A stretch of 64,000 nt of DNA from Colocasia esculenta (lineage: Eukaryota > Streptophyta > Magnoliopsida > Alismatales > Araceae), in NCBI GenBank assembly GCA_014218235.1, contig CM024760.1:66838961-66902960 (forward strand), in the 5' to 3' direction. Below are positions 20,604 to 30,900 of this stretch, one piece after another. The position numbers and the translations under genes are program-made. Numbering within the stretch: position 1 is the stretch's first letter; the number at the start of each line of letters is the position of its first letter. The notes below the pieces were generated by a model that ran no database searches, had not been told where the DNA came from, and was given only the letters and a program-made list of their open reading frames with translations.

Positions 20604-20613
20604 TCCTCCCCTA
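20604..20613 (-). promoter_or_regulatory. Polypurine tract of the Tekay element
   Basis: TCCTCCCCTA on the plus strand directly after the LTR edge; the element strand is purine-rich here. Confidence 0.7.
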
Positions 20614-20691
20614 CTTAAAAAAAAATTTGGTCCCCAAATTTACACGTAATGGTGTAGTTCGTACCTGAAAATAGTTCTGGGTTGTTTTTCT

Positions 20692-21465
20692 TCATTCTTT
20701 CCTCTGTTTCCAGGTAGCATTGGTAACTCCCTCTCGACTCCATTGGACCTTCACCATAGGTATGGTACAATTCCTGAGTCGTTGAATCTTCCGATCCAAC
20801 AGTTTGATCGGCTTCTCTTCATAAGTCTGGTCCTCCCGAATCTCCAAGTCCTCATGGTTGATTACATGGTCGGCATTGAATAAGTACTTCCTCAGCATGG
20901 ATATGTGGATCACATTATGCACGTTCACCAACTGTGGAGGTAGTGCAAGTCTATACGCCACCTGACCAATCCTTTCTAGGATTTCAAATGGCCCTATGAA
21001 TCTGGGACTTAGTTTTCCTTTGATCCCAAATCTTTGTATTCCCCTTGAAGGTGAGACCTTCAAGAAAACATGTTCGCCAACCTGAAATTCTAGTTCTCTC
21101 CTTCTCTTGTCTGCATAACTCTTCTGCCTAGATTGTGCTATCTTTAGATGTTCCCGGACAATTTGAACCTTTCTGACAGTCGCCTCAATTAAGTCGGGTC
21201 CAACCCATTGGTTCTCCCCAACCTCTTCCCAGCAAAGGGGTGATCTGCAACTCCTGCCATATAAGGCTTCAAACGGAGCCATCTTGATACTTGCCTGATA
21301 GCTGTTGTTATATACAAACTCCATCAGGTACAACTGATCATCCCATCGACCTTTAAAATCTAGCACCAGAGCACGAAGCATATCTTCCACAATTTGATTG
21401 GTCCTTTCGGTTTGTCCATCGGTCTGATGATGGAAAGCAGTACTAAAGTTCAGCTTAGTACCCAT
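20692..21465 (-). pseudogene. Tekay integrase C-terminal half with chromodomain
   Basis: 257 codons. The frame begins within the integrase core (FSTAFHHQTDGQTERTNQIV, containing the catalytic Glu), continues with the GRSCRSPLCW block and the GPF-type module KLSPRFIGPFEILERIG, and ends with a chromodomain (residues about 215-255: LLDRKIQRLRNCTIPMVKVQW then ATWK). Chromodomains target chromoviruses to marked chromatin. A one-base shift truncates the last residues. An upstream TGA near 21497 and a frameshift at about 21521 separate it from the rest of integrase. Confidence 0.9.
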
Positions 21466-21521
21466 TGCTGCTTGTAAACTCTTCCAGAAGTGTGAAGTAA
21501 ATCAAGGGTCCCGATCCGATA

Positions 21522-22112
21522 TTATGTTAGATAGAACCCATGCAATCTAACTACTTCCTTAACATATAGTGCAGCCAATACATCCACAGACCAGGTACTC
21601 TTAATCGGCAAGAAATGAGCCGACTTAGTCAAACGATCAACTACTACCCAAATCGCATCCATACTACCTCTAGTCTTGAGCAATCCCATGATAAAGTCCA
21701 TGCCGATACTATCCCACTTCCATTCCGGGATTTCTAGTGGTAGCAGTCCACCAGCTGTACGGAAATGCTCGGCCTTGACTTTCATGCATGTCAAACAGTA
21801 CGATACATGATCGGCCACATCCCTCTTCACGTTTGGCCACCAGTACGACCTTTTTAAGTCTTGGTACATCTTTGTTGATCCAGGGTGGATCGTGTACTTG
21901 GATTGATGCGCTTCACTTAATATCCTCTTCTTGAGCTCTCCATGATCAGGGACACATGTTCTACCTCGGAATAGTAATCTTCCCTCAGCTGATAGAGTAA
22001 AGTCAGGTCTTTGTTCTAGCTTCTCCCTGATCTCAACTAAGAATGGATCCTCTCCCTGCTTCTCCTTGATTTCGGTCAGTAGATCGGATAGTATCTGGAG
22101 ATTGGAAATCAT
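21522..22112 (-). pseudogene. Tekay integrase, zinc domain and first catalytic Asp
   Basis: The frame contains the HHCC zinc domain (H in EAHQSKYTIHPGSTKMY; C pair in SYCLTCMKVKAEH), the TAGGLLPLEIPEWKWDSI block and the first catalytic Asp in IGMDFIMGLL, then VVVDRLTKSAHFLPI. It ends by frameshift after RLHGFYLT. Confidence 0.9.
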
Positions 22113-22115
22113 TAC

Positions 22116-22841
22116 CTATTTTTCCTTCTTTCCCATGTCTAAGTTCAAGCTTGCAAATTGCTTCAGTAACTTCCATTCGCCCAACATCATACTAGCAAGC
22201 ATAGCTCCTGGTTGTCTACTTAGAGCGTCTGCCACTACATTGGCTTTCCCAGGGTGATATTGAATGGAAAAGTCAAAGTCCTTAAGATATTCTAACCACC
22301 TTCTTTGTCTCATGTTAAGTTCCTTCTGTGAGAATAAATATTTCAAACTCTTGTGGTCAGAAAAGACTTTAAATTGCTCACCAAAGATATAATGGCTCCA
22401 AATCTTCAAGGCGAATACTACAGTTGCCAACTCCAGGTCATGAACCGGGTAGTTCACTTCGTGGATCTTCAACTGTCTTGAGGCATATGCTATTACCTTC
22501 CCTTGTTGCATTAAGACGCATCCCAGACCTGTTCCAGAAGCATCTGAATCAATTTCAAATCCTCCCTCTTCAGTGGGTAAGGCGAGGACAGGAGCAGTAG
22601 TCAGACACCTCTTCAAGTTGTTAAAGCTTTCTTCACATTCATCGGTCCACACAAATAGGTTTTCCTTCCAGGTCAGCTTGGTTAATGGCACTGCAATCTT
22701 TGAGAAATCCTTTATAAACCTTCGATAATATCCTGCCAATCCTAGAAAGCTCCTGATCTCTGTGACGTTTGTCGGTCTTTCCCATTTCAGCACAGCCTCA
22801 ACCTTTGATGGATCAACAGCGATACCATCCTTGGTTACCAC
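22116..22841 (-). pseudogene. Tekay RT thumb and RNase H
   Basis: The frame starts in the RT thumb (FLGLAGYYRRFIKDFSKIA) and covers RNase H: D in GGFEIDSDASGTGLGCVL, E in VHDLELATVVFAL, D in FKVFSDHKSLKYLF, and D at ANVVADALSRQP. All four acidic positions of gypsy RNase H are present. A stop/shift at 22113-22115 separates it from integrase. Confidence 0.9.
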
Positions 22842-22971
22842 ATGCCCTAAAAAGGATACCTCCTCAAGCCAGAATTCACATTTACTTAGCTTGGCATATA
22901 ATTTATTCTCCCTTAAAATCTATAATGAAATCCTTAAATGCTCCTCATGCTCTTCCTTGTCTTGGAATAGA

Positions 22972-23620
22972 TCAATATATCATCGATGAATACCACCACA
23001 AATTTGTCAAGATATGGGCGATAATGCTATTCATCAACTGCATGAAAACTGCAGGGGCATTTGTTAGTCCGAAAGGCATAACAATAAATTCATAATGCCC
23101 ATACCTACTTCGGAAGGCTGTCTTGTGAATGTCTTCTCCTTTGATCCTCAATTGATGATAACCAGATCTGAGATCTATTTTAGAGAAGTATCTAGCTCCA
23201 GATAATTGATCAAACAACTCATCAATCCTTGGCAGAGGGTATTTGTTCTTGATAGTTAACTGGTTTAGTTGTCTGTAATCGATACATAGCCTCATCGACC
23301 CATCTTTCTTCTTGACGAAGAGGACAGGTGCACCCCATGGCGATGTGCTGGTCGGATGAAACCTTCTCTAACAGTTCCATTAGTTGATCTTTTAATTCCT
23401 TCAGTTCTGCAGGGGACATTCTATATGGTACCCTAGATACTGGTGCTGCTCCAGGGACCAACTCGATGGTAAAATCGACCTCTCGCTCAGGAGGAATTCC
23501 TGGCAAGTCTTCGGGAAAAACATCAGCGTATTCGATGACAACATGGATGTCCTCAACTTTGACTTCCTTCTTTGTGATGACAACAGCAGCAAGAAAGGCC
23601 ATACAACATTTCCTCATCAT
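22972..23620 (-). pseudogene. Tekay reverse transcriptase, fingers and palm
   Basis: Two overlapping frames. 23620-23222 has the linker (VFPEDLPGIPPEREVDFTIE) and the start of RT (APVSRVPYRMSPAELKELK) before shifting. 23295-22972 has MRLCIDYRQLNQLTIKNKYP, FSKIDLRSGYHQLRI and VMPFGLTNAPAVFMQLMN. The catalytic F-I-D-D box is readable near 23000-22980 but in a shifted frame. Confidence 0.88.
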
Positions 23621-23629
23621 CCTTTTGAC

Positions 23630-24085
23630 TCAAAGTGCAGAGATAAATGGCAATCTCCTGCGGTTCTTATCCCCTGTGAACACTAGTTTTAGGTAATGGC
23701 TAAAGGTTACCCGACTTCTCCTGCAATTGATACTAGCCCATGTTAGTTGCTGGCCATTCAGTGTTGCTTCTACCGACTCCCACCATGCCCCGGAATCCTT
23801 TTCCAATTGGAAAGTCGCCAGCAGTACTTTGTTCTGGTCCGTGCATTGCATGACCCTGAATACCCTTTCAATTTCCTTAACCCAGTGTTCAGCAACATCT
23901 GGGTCAGTACTCCCTTCAAACCTAGGCGGATCCATATTCCAAAAATTCTGATGGAGATCACCGGCTCCGCGATTACCTCCACCCTGGGTGGCTTGCAGGA
24001 TAGCCTGAGTCAAGTTCTGTATTGTTTGTTGCATGCTCTTAGCCTGGGCACGTTCAGTGGCCATTGAGGTAATAAATACCTTCAA
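23630..24085 (-). pseudogene. Tekay Gag, truncated
   Basis: 152 codons covering only the front half of the Gag domain (NMDPPRFEGSTDPDVAEHWV, then DSGAWWESVEATL). The nucleocapsid CCHC knuckle and the whole protease, which normally occupy several hundred codons here, are absent: the sequence passes directly to the region just before RT. This is an internal deletion, so this copy would depend on proteins from relatives. Confidence 0.82.
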
Positions 24086-24233
24086 GATAATAATATGAGT
24101 CAGTCATCTAAATATATCACGTGTGACCTCAATTCCCATGGTTCTACCCAAGCTCACATTAGGACGACAGATTTTGACTCGTGTGATCTAGTTTCATCCT
24201 ATGTTCCTATTCCCTTGGACCCTAAAGTTTAGG

Positions 24234-24245
24234 GCTCTGATACCA
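24234..24245 (-). promoter_or_regulatory. Primer-binding site of the Tekay element, Met tRNA
   Basis: GCTCTGATACCA on the plus strand, two bases from the LTR edge at 24248; complement TGGTATCAGAGC matches the initiator Met tRNA 3' end. Confidence 0.92.
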
Positions 24246-24247
24246 AC

Positions 24248-27201
24248 TGTCACGCCCCGACATTTAGCAACGGAATAAATATCGGGGGACGTGAACGATA
24301 CAAACAGACGTATCACAGTTGAATAGCGCAGAGTCACGATTGAACAAAAGAACACATTTGAAACTATAAGATGGTCATCCAAAATATATTTTATTCCATT
24401 TCAGTCAACTAATTACAACCTTACATGAGAGAATCAACTAAAAAGAGTTCCTTATTCAATAAAACTTCTAGAAAAGTTCACTATTACATAGACTACTCAT
24501 TGTCTATTTCTAAACTGTCATCTACTCATATGGCGGGTGCTCATCACTCTTGCCCTACCCCATCGGACTCCACTGGTTCTTCATCACTTCCTGAAAAAAG
24601 GGCAGGATGATAGGGTGAGCGAACTAGCTCAGTAGGATTTACATCTCAATATTGTGGGGCACTAGTATACATGATTAACATTTTAAAAGGCAAGATATGA
24701 ACATGATGACAATGCATGCAATACTAACAGATCGAATAGCAGAGTAGAACGGATATCATTTCAGATCAAATGTCAAGTTGCATATATATAGTGGACAGAT
24801 ATTTCAAGAATAGAATCGTATCAAAAGAGATTGGCCATATTCAGACAGATATCATGCGTTCACATGATTAGACGTATCATATCAAATCATATCATATCAG
24901 ATCAAATCAGACTTATCATATCAAACAAAGGCACATTCACACTAATCTTGCTTATTTGTTTATGCTATGCCAAGCACCAGAAGTCCATACTCCCGCGGTT
25001 AATAAGTACGTTGGGGCACTCCTCCCCAGGACTGGACCAGGCCCCTATTGCACAGGCATTGAATCAAATTTGGACCGGAGTCCCACGTTGTGCCGAACAA
25101 ACAGATTCATATTATGGCTACAGAGTTTCAATAACAAGTTCGTAGTAAAAGGAACATGAGCATTCATAGAGTCAAGGTATGACAAATAGCTCAAGAGAAC
25201 AAGGCAGGATAACGATGTATCTTATATTTCATAATTCATTAATGTCTTGACATGAGGATGTTTCTAAAGACAGATCATATGCAAACATGTGCTCTCAATT
25301 TCCCCAAGGAGGGTGTGCCTATTCGTGCAAAAGTGCAAGTGATGAGTCACGGATCTTTCCTAACAGGTGTGTAATTGACAAATAATTAATTGAACACCGA
25401 AAGCATGTAACTATTGAAACTCATATGCAAATCATGACATTAACACCACTAACAAGTCCATACTAACATGTATTCATCCCCACATTCATATCATATTCTT
25501 ATCTTATCAATTGACAATAAGCAAGATCACAAGATAACCAATGGACATAAGATCAATCACAATTACACATTAGAATCGTATTCATATCATTACTATTTTT
25601 CAATGGGTTGATTTATTTTAGGTCCATGCATACTATATAACATCATGCACATGCTAGTAGACATCATGAAATGATCAGACCCAAAATATGTAATTTTTTT
25701 GTAAGGGTAGTGTCGACACACCCCTTACTGGTGTCGACACAATGCTTCAAACACAAAGCAAAATAATGCAGAACTTGTCAAGTAGTGTCGACACTAGATC
25801 AAGTAGTGTCGACACAATGCTTCAAATACAAGGCAAAATGATCAAGTGTGTCGACACGGATGCAGTAGTGTCGACACAGTGCTTCAAATTCAAGGCAAAA
25901 TGGTCAAGTAGTGTCGACACTAGATCAGGTAGTGTCGACACTAGAGACCCTCCCAGAACACCTTCTGGGCCAATCTGGGACAGTGTGTCGACACTAGATC
26001 AGGTAGTGTCGACACTAGAGACCTTCCCAGAACACCTGTGGGCTGTTTTGGGATAGTGTGTTGACACTAGATCAAGTAGTGTCGACACTAGTGGCCCTCA
26101 AAAAAAAAATATAAGTCAGGTGTAACCAGAAAACATGTCTCATACAATGATTCACTTCCCCTCTTGTAACTCTTTAACGAATGACATTTAGATGAAATGT
26201 TCAGCACAAAAGATGATGAGGACAACTAGTAGACGAACTTTGATGTTGGGGGTTTGATCTAATTCGGTCTCAAATCCCAAGAAACATATGCAGAACATAA
26301 AGCTAAGTGCATCCCGAAATCGCAGTATCATGCATCGACTCTCTTAACACACTTATAACTCTCTAACGATAAACTTTTGGACAAAATGTTCAAAATAAAA
26401 TATGATCATGACTACAAGTAGAAGAACTTTCATGAAGGAAGTTTGGGCTAATTGGTATAACATCACGTTCAAAATAAGAAGAACGGGGAAAACCCTAATT
26501 GTGCGCGACTTAGGGAAAACTACGAATACGCAATGTATACTCCATGAAATTGAGTCAAACCAAGTGCAAATGATCCTAGACTCGAAAATCTACATGATGG
26601 TGTTGGTTTTATTTAATCTTGGCCCAAGAACACCTACCTTCAAATGCTAAGAACTCTCTGCAGATTTCTGGGTTGATGCAGAGTGAAGTTGAGGAAGACC
26701 ACGATTTTCCCCAGCCGTTCTCCACTTCCCCAGCGCTCCAAACTTGCTACTCTCGACCCCAACTTGTTGATAAACCTTCCCCAAGAGTTTAAGGATGAGT
26801 TCTTACAGATTTAGGGTGTGGTTATGAGTCCTAACGGGACTAGGAAAGGAGGCTGCGAATTCTGCTTCCTTCTTTCCAAAATCTGGGATTCTCACCCAAA
26901 GCAGGTAGCAACGGTTAGGAAACCACCAATTGGGGTGGGTTCGGTTTTCGCTTACCTTGCATGACTAATTACCTTAATTTTAACCCTCACTTGCCCTCTC
27001 TAATTATGGCATAATTACATACACGAATTTCGGTAATCCTGTCCCAATTTATTTTATATCCTTGGGCCAAATGTGCTCCATTGGCCCAATCTTGTTAATG
27101 GGTCATTAACACATGGTGTTGGAAGTCTCTCCAATATGTTTATTTAATTTATTCTCCTTTATTTCCAAAATTTTAAATCACTAAATTTTCGAGGTGTTAC
27201 A
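24248..27201 (-). repeat. 5' LTR of the Tekay element
   Basis: 2954 bp, paired with 17638-20603. It differs by scattered substitutions and small indels and keeps more intact palindromes in its array (25710-26088) than the 3' copy. Confidence 0.95.
25710..26088. repeat. GTGTCGACAC palindrome array, 5' LTR copy
   Basis: Eleven perfect palindromes and one GTGTTGACAC. Positions that are degenerate in the 3' LTR copy are intact here, which shows the direction of decay. Confidence 0.95.
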
Positions 27202-27206
27202 TCATA

Positions 27207-27823
27207 GCTCTTTGGTAAGTAGCTCCAGCATTCTTAAGTCCAAAAGGCATGACCACATAGTAATAGGTTCCCCAAGGTGTAGTGAATGACGTCTTTTCCT
27301 GGTCTTCTTCAGCCAACTTGATCTGATTGTACCCAGCCGTATTATCTATGAGCATGTTGAGGTGAGGCAATGGGAAATCATCCTTAGGACATGCATGGTT
27401 AAGGTCCCAGAAATCAATACAAATTCTAACCCTTCCATCCTTTTTTATGACCGGGACGATGTTTGCCACCCAATTTGGATAAAGTATGACTCTAATGAAC
27501 TTGGCTTTGTGGAGCTTGTTGACCTCATCTTTCATTTTCAAAGCCATTTGAGGGTGGAAATGCCTTAACCGCTGCTTAATGGCAATGGACCCCGGCTTAA
27601 GGGTAAGATGGTGTTCGACAAGCGTGGTGTCCAAGCCTGGCATATCCTCATAGCTCCATGCAAACGTATCCTTGTACTCCTTGAGAACCTCAATAATTGC
27701 CTCCTCTTCTGCTGGTGATAAATTACTGCTTATGAGGACGGTCCTAGGGTTTTTCTCAGTTCCCAGGTTGATTTCCTTGGTGGTTTCTTCTACGGCAGCT
27801 GACGGTTCATCAAACCTCTTCAA
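27207..27823 (-). pseudogene. Reverse transcriptase of the Tat element, first part
   Basis: The frame holds the RT approach region (EEEAIIEVLKEYKDTFAWSY, DMPGLDTTLVEHHL), fingers/palm blocks YPNWVANIVPVIKKDGRVRI, CIDFWDLNHACPKDDFPLPH and FGLKNAGATYQRAM, where it is cut by the Tekay insertion. The palm Asp-containing 'DLN.ACP' block is typical of the Tat clade. One Asp/Tyr-type position (CIDFWDLN) differs from the common CVDYRDLN, a sign of drift. Otherwise open. Confidence 0.88.
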
Positions 27824-28215
27824 TCCGCTCGCAAACGCATTAGCCTCATCCTCGAATTCTTCATCACCTTCCTCAAAAGGGTTGTCGTCGTCATAATCTC
27901 ATAGACTCGAAACCCATCGTCGATAAAGCACACCGACTGCTCATATCCTATCTCCGGCAACTGCAACGGCTCCTCTACAAATTCTGGAATCGCTAGACAT
28001 GCCTTGCACCTACGGGCTAGATCAGCGAGGAATCGGTGTGGAACCCTCCTATTCTTGGATTTCTTCTGAGAGACTGCCCTAGTTTATTGCTACCCTAACC
28101 TAGACTCGAGCTACAACTATCAGAATCTACAGTAGAAGGTTGAGGAGAAGGAAAAGCAGTAAAAGCAGAATCCCATTTAGGGAAGATGGAGATGGATTTA
28201 ACAGCAGTAAAAGAA

Positions 28216-28298
28216 CTTCCCTGCGTGGGGGAAGGAGAGGGAGGTGGTAAAGTAGTAAAAGTCCCCTGCGTGGAGGGAAATAGAGGTCCCTGCATGGA
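28216..28298. repeat. Three hairpin modules with TGCRTGG loops
   Basis: CTTCCC-TGCGTGG-GGGAAG (28216-28234), TCCC-CTGCGTGGA-GGGA (28262-28278) and TCCC-TGCATGGA-GGGA (28287-28298). Stem sequences differ but remain complementary; the loop is conserved and resembles the loop of the leader hairpins at 33893-33986. Confidence 0.7.
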
Positions 28299-28681
28299 GG
28301 GAAAAGAGTGGCCGGTCAAAGGACCGGGGAGAACTGGCCCGTCAGTTGGGGCACACTCCGGGGCGAGGAAGGAGGTCTCCTCGATTGTGATGACAGTGTC
28401 AGCCATTGGGAAAATGGCATTTTTGGTGCCCCCTCCGTGCTTAGCATGCACAGAGAGAGCGGGCGAGGAGAGAATGCCAACCTGACCAAGTGAGAAACGA
28501 GTGCAGGTTCGAGGGAAGAGGGGTCCGAGCAGGGGGGTCGGAGAGTGAACGTCTACTCGGTAGAATGCACAGCAGTGGCAAAGTGGGGCGTCAGTGCTCG
28601 AGGAATGCTTAGAGAAATGAAGGAGGGCCATGCGGTGGCCTGTAGCTAAGAAAGGGCGATGCCTGGAGAGAAGAAGAGGGT

Positions 28682-28963
28682 GGGCGCGTTGCCCAGAGAA
28701 AAGAGGGGAGCAGGCGCATTCCCTAGCAGGAGAGGGAAATTGAGCACGTTGCTCGGTGAGGAAAAGAAAGTAGGCACGTTGCCTGGAGGGCAAAATGGAA
28801 TAAGCACGTTTCCTAGTAAGGTAGGGAGATCGAGCACATTGCTCAAGAAGGAAGAGGGAGCATGCACGTTGCCTGGAGGGGAAATGGAATAGGCGCGTTG
28901 CCTAGTGAGGAAGGGAGATCGAGCACATTGCTCGAAGAAGGAGGGAAGGAGAGCATGTTGCTC
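28682..28963 (-). repeat. Ten 30-bp units, each with a short hairpin and a decapeptide
   Basis: Cores start at 28682, 28712, 28742, 28772, 28802, 28832, 28862, 28891, 28921 and 28951: a 30-bp (10-codon) period with one 29-bp step. Each core is 13 nt. Seven have perfect 4-bp stems of three types (GGGC/GCCC, GAGC/GCTC, AGGC/GCCT) around a five-base loop related to ACGTT. In element sense the units encode S-N-V-L or G-N-A/V-P at the hairpin. Confidence 0.9.
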
Positions 28964-29435
28964 GAAGAGGAGAGGCCCGCCCTGAGCCTAATTGTTGTGT
29001 GAGTTCTTGTGGGAAGTGTGCTTGACTCAGCTTCATCTTCCTGTGATCTCTTGCTTGTGGCCACCGCCAATTGCTCGGTATCCGCTGGTGTGAAAAGCTG
29101 GTCCAAACTGGTGGCAATATCCCTCATGTCAAACCATCGGCTCCATTATGACTCGGATTCACCCCTTTTAATGTGCTTCGGGGGCCTGTGATTGTCCATG
29201 GCTCTGTATATAGCCAGGGGCGAATGGTGAATAGATTCAGCAGTAATGGTGGACATTTGCTCACTCCCTGGTTGTAGCGGTCCTCTCTTGAAATGTTCAT
29301 ATAAAGTCCATGTGAGTGGCCGCCCCTGTTGATGATCTGCCTTGCCTGGCCTGTACCCCAATCCTGCTTTGGGCCTCATCTTGCTGTCCTTCACTGCCTC
29401 TGTCCTCCCCTACAATTGTGCCCCCAGCCCTTTGC

Positions 29436-30347
29436 CTAGCTGGTACCCCATTTGCAGCATAATATGCACCCCTTCTCAGTCATGATTTTGCTCCTCTTCA
29501 CAGTACTGACATATGAACTAGCTAGTCCCGGATACATGTTGACTGTGTCCAACACGGACATCAATGGCTTGTTGCTTGGCCAGATGGAAGGGACTGAGTT
29601 GTCAGTCATGGCGTCTACTTCCAAGACTGTAGGCTTACTGACAACCTTGACGACTCGGCCCTTGTAAGGAAACTTGAGGCATTGATGAACGGTCGATATA
29701 ACAGTGCCAAGTGCTTGAATAAATGGCCTTCCTAGAATCATGTGGAAACTCAGGTCCATGTCCAAAATGTGGAAGTCCATTTCCGTGATGAACGGACCTA
29801 GTCCTATCCTCAAAGCGACGACCCCTTTTGGTGGCCTACTAGTATTGTCGTAGGCCGTAACAGTGATAGAAGAGGGTCGGACCGACTGTAATGAAATCCC
29901 ACAGAAATTTAACGTGTCTGAAGACACGACATTGATCGATGCCCCTGAGTCTACCAAGCATTGAGACACGCATACCCCGTTGATGTTGATTGTCAGACAT
30001 AAGGCATACCGCTGGGACTCCACAGGTGCTAACTCAGACTCATGGAACTCGATGGTAGGATGCTGGCTGGTAGGGGTCAGGACTGCACTGATCTGATTTA
30101 CTGGCAAGTCTTCATTAATCATTACCTTATGTAAGTAGTGCATGAGGGCCTCTTGGTGCACTGGTGACCTTTTGATCAGTTCTAGGATGGATAGCTGGGC
30201 CGGTGTCTTGTCCAGATGCTTAAGCAAATCATATTGCGTCCCTGGGATGGACTCTTCGGCTGGGGTTTCCTCTTCCTGGGGCAAAGATGTCTGTTCCTGC
30301 TGCTGTGGAAAGATCCGGTTGAATATGCGCCCGCTCCAGAGCACCAT
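29436..30347 (-). CDS. Aspartic protease region of the Tat/Ogre-type element
   Basis: 303 codons without a stop. Residues about 40-95 contain the helical block TPAQLSILELIKRSPVHQEA that precedes protease in Ogre-like polyproteins. The retropepsin domain follows (about 115-245): active-site LVDSGASINVVSSDTL (D-S-G-A) and the flap/second-loop MILGRPFIQALGTVIS (I-L-G-R-P). Catalytic residues are intact. It would cleave the polyprotein during particle maturation. The start is uncertain because the protein is normally made as a fusion with Gag. The frame closes at TGA/TAG before the linker. Confidence 0.86.
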   Translation of the reverse strand: MVLWSGRIFNRIFPQQQEQTSLPQEEETPAEESIPGTQYDLLKHLDKTPAQLSILELIKRSPVHQEALMHYLHKVMINEDLPVNQISAVLTPTSQHPTIEFHESELAPVESQRYALCLTININGVCVSQCLVDSGASINVVSSDTLNFCGISLQSVRPSSITVTAYDNTSRPPKGVVALRIGLGPFITEMDFHILDMDLSFHMILGRPFIQALGTVISTVHQCLKFPYKGRVVKVVSKPTVLEVDAMTDNSVPSIWPSNKPLMSVLDTVNMYPGLASSYVSTVKRSKIMTEKGCILCCKWGTS

Positions 30348-30900
30348 TGTTTCTTCGGAATTCTCTCCCCCTATTGTTGCCGCGGCTGGTGGAATAGAAG
30401 ATGGATGGGAAGTGGAAGACTAGGGCTTGAACATTTGGTGCGATAGTTGGATACTTGCCGCACTCGGAGGTGGAATAGTGGTTCGGAGGAAGGGAGCTTG
30501 GTGGTTAGGTGTAGTGAGTGGTGCAGTTGGTGGAGTGCGTAGAAGAGGCGGATTGATTGATGGGGGTTGTGGGGAGGTAGTGATAGGGGGTTTCCGTGTG
30601 AGGGGGTGGTTTGGTGATATTGCTATGGTGGAGGGGTTGCGTAGGAAGGGAGCTTGTGGATTAGGATTAGGTGATGTTGTAGAGGTAATGGGGGTTTGGC
30701 GTATAAGTGGTGGGTTGAACGGTTGGTTAGTGGGCGCTGGTTGATGGGCAGCGGTTACAGGAATGCGTAGGAAGGAGGGTAATGGGTTAGAAGGGGTAGG
30801 TGCACGGATGAGGGGGGGGGGGGCAAGGTAAATGATGATTGGGAGGTGGAGGTGGAGGCTACTTCCCTAAATCGGCCGGGCGTGTCATTAGTGCGGGGAT
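30348..30900 (-). other. Pro/Thr-rich linker between Gag and protease
   Basis: Minus strand reads as a low-complexity Pro/Thr/Asn/Leu-rich segment interrupted by stops (for example at about 30421). The plus strand is correspondingly G-rich, including a run of 12 G at 30812-30823. Plus-strand ORFs are Gly/Val-rich shadows. Confidence 0.5.

Larger units (their letters stand above)
17638..27201 (-). mobile_element. Complete Tekay-type chromovirus (Ty3/gypsy), nested in the Tat RT
   Basis: Both LTRs begin TGTCACGCCCCGAC and end TTACA on the plus strand. The element is flanked by an exact 5-bp target-site duplication TCATA (17633-17637 and 27202-27206). Minus-strand order is Gag, RT, RNase H, integrase, chromodomain, with a Met-tRNA primer site and a polypurine tract. 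The internal region is only about 3.6 kb because the end of Gag and the protease are missing. LTR copies differ by scattered substitutions and one-base indels (a few per cent by eye), so it is older than the copia element. Confidence 0.95.
27824..29435 (-). other. Linker between protease and RT, hairpin- and repeat-rich
   Basis: About 1.6 kb separates protease from RT. Discontinuous minus-strand frames (28793-28095, 28867-28646, 29127-28843) are Ser/Pro/Leu/Asn-rich with tandem decapeptides and no known domain. In Ogre elements a spliced intron lies between the gag-protease and RT ORFs, and this region is a candidate for that function. I did not find splice sites I would defend. It includes the hairpin arrays listed separately. 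Confidence 0.5.

Noticed and set aside
20692..24085. Could the gypsy-like RT be an endogenous pararetrovirus?
   Set aside because: Integrase, chromodomain, LTRs, primer site and a 5-bp target duplication identify an LTR retrotransposon; no movement protein or coat protein is present.
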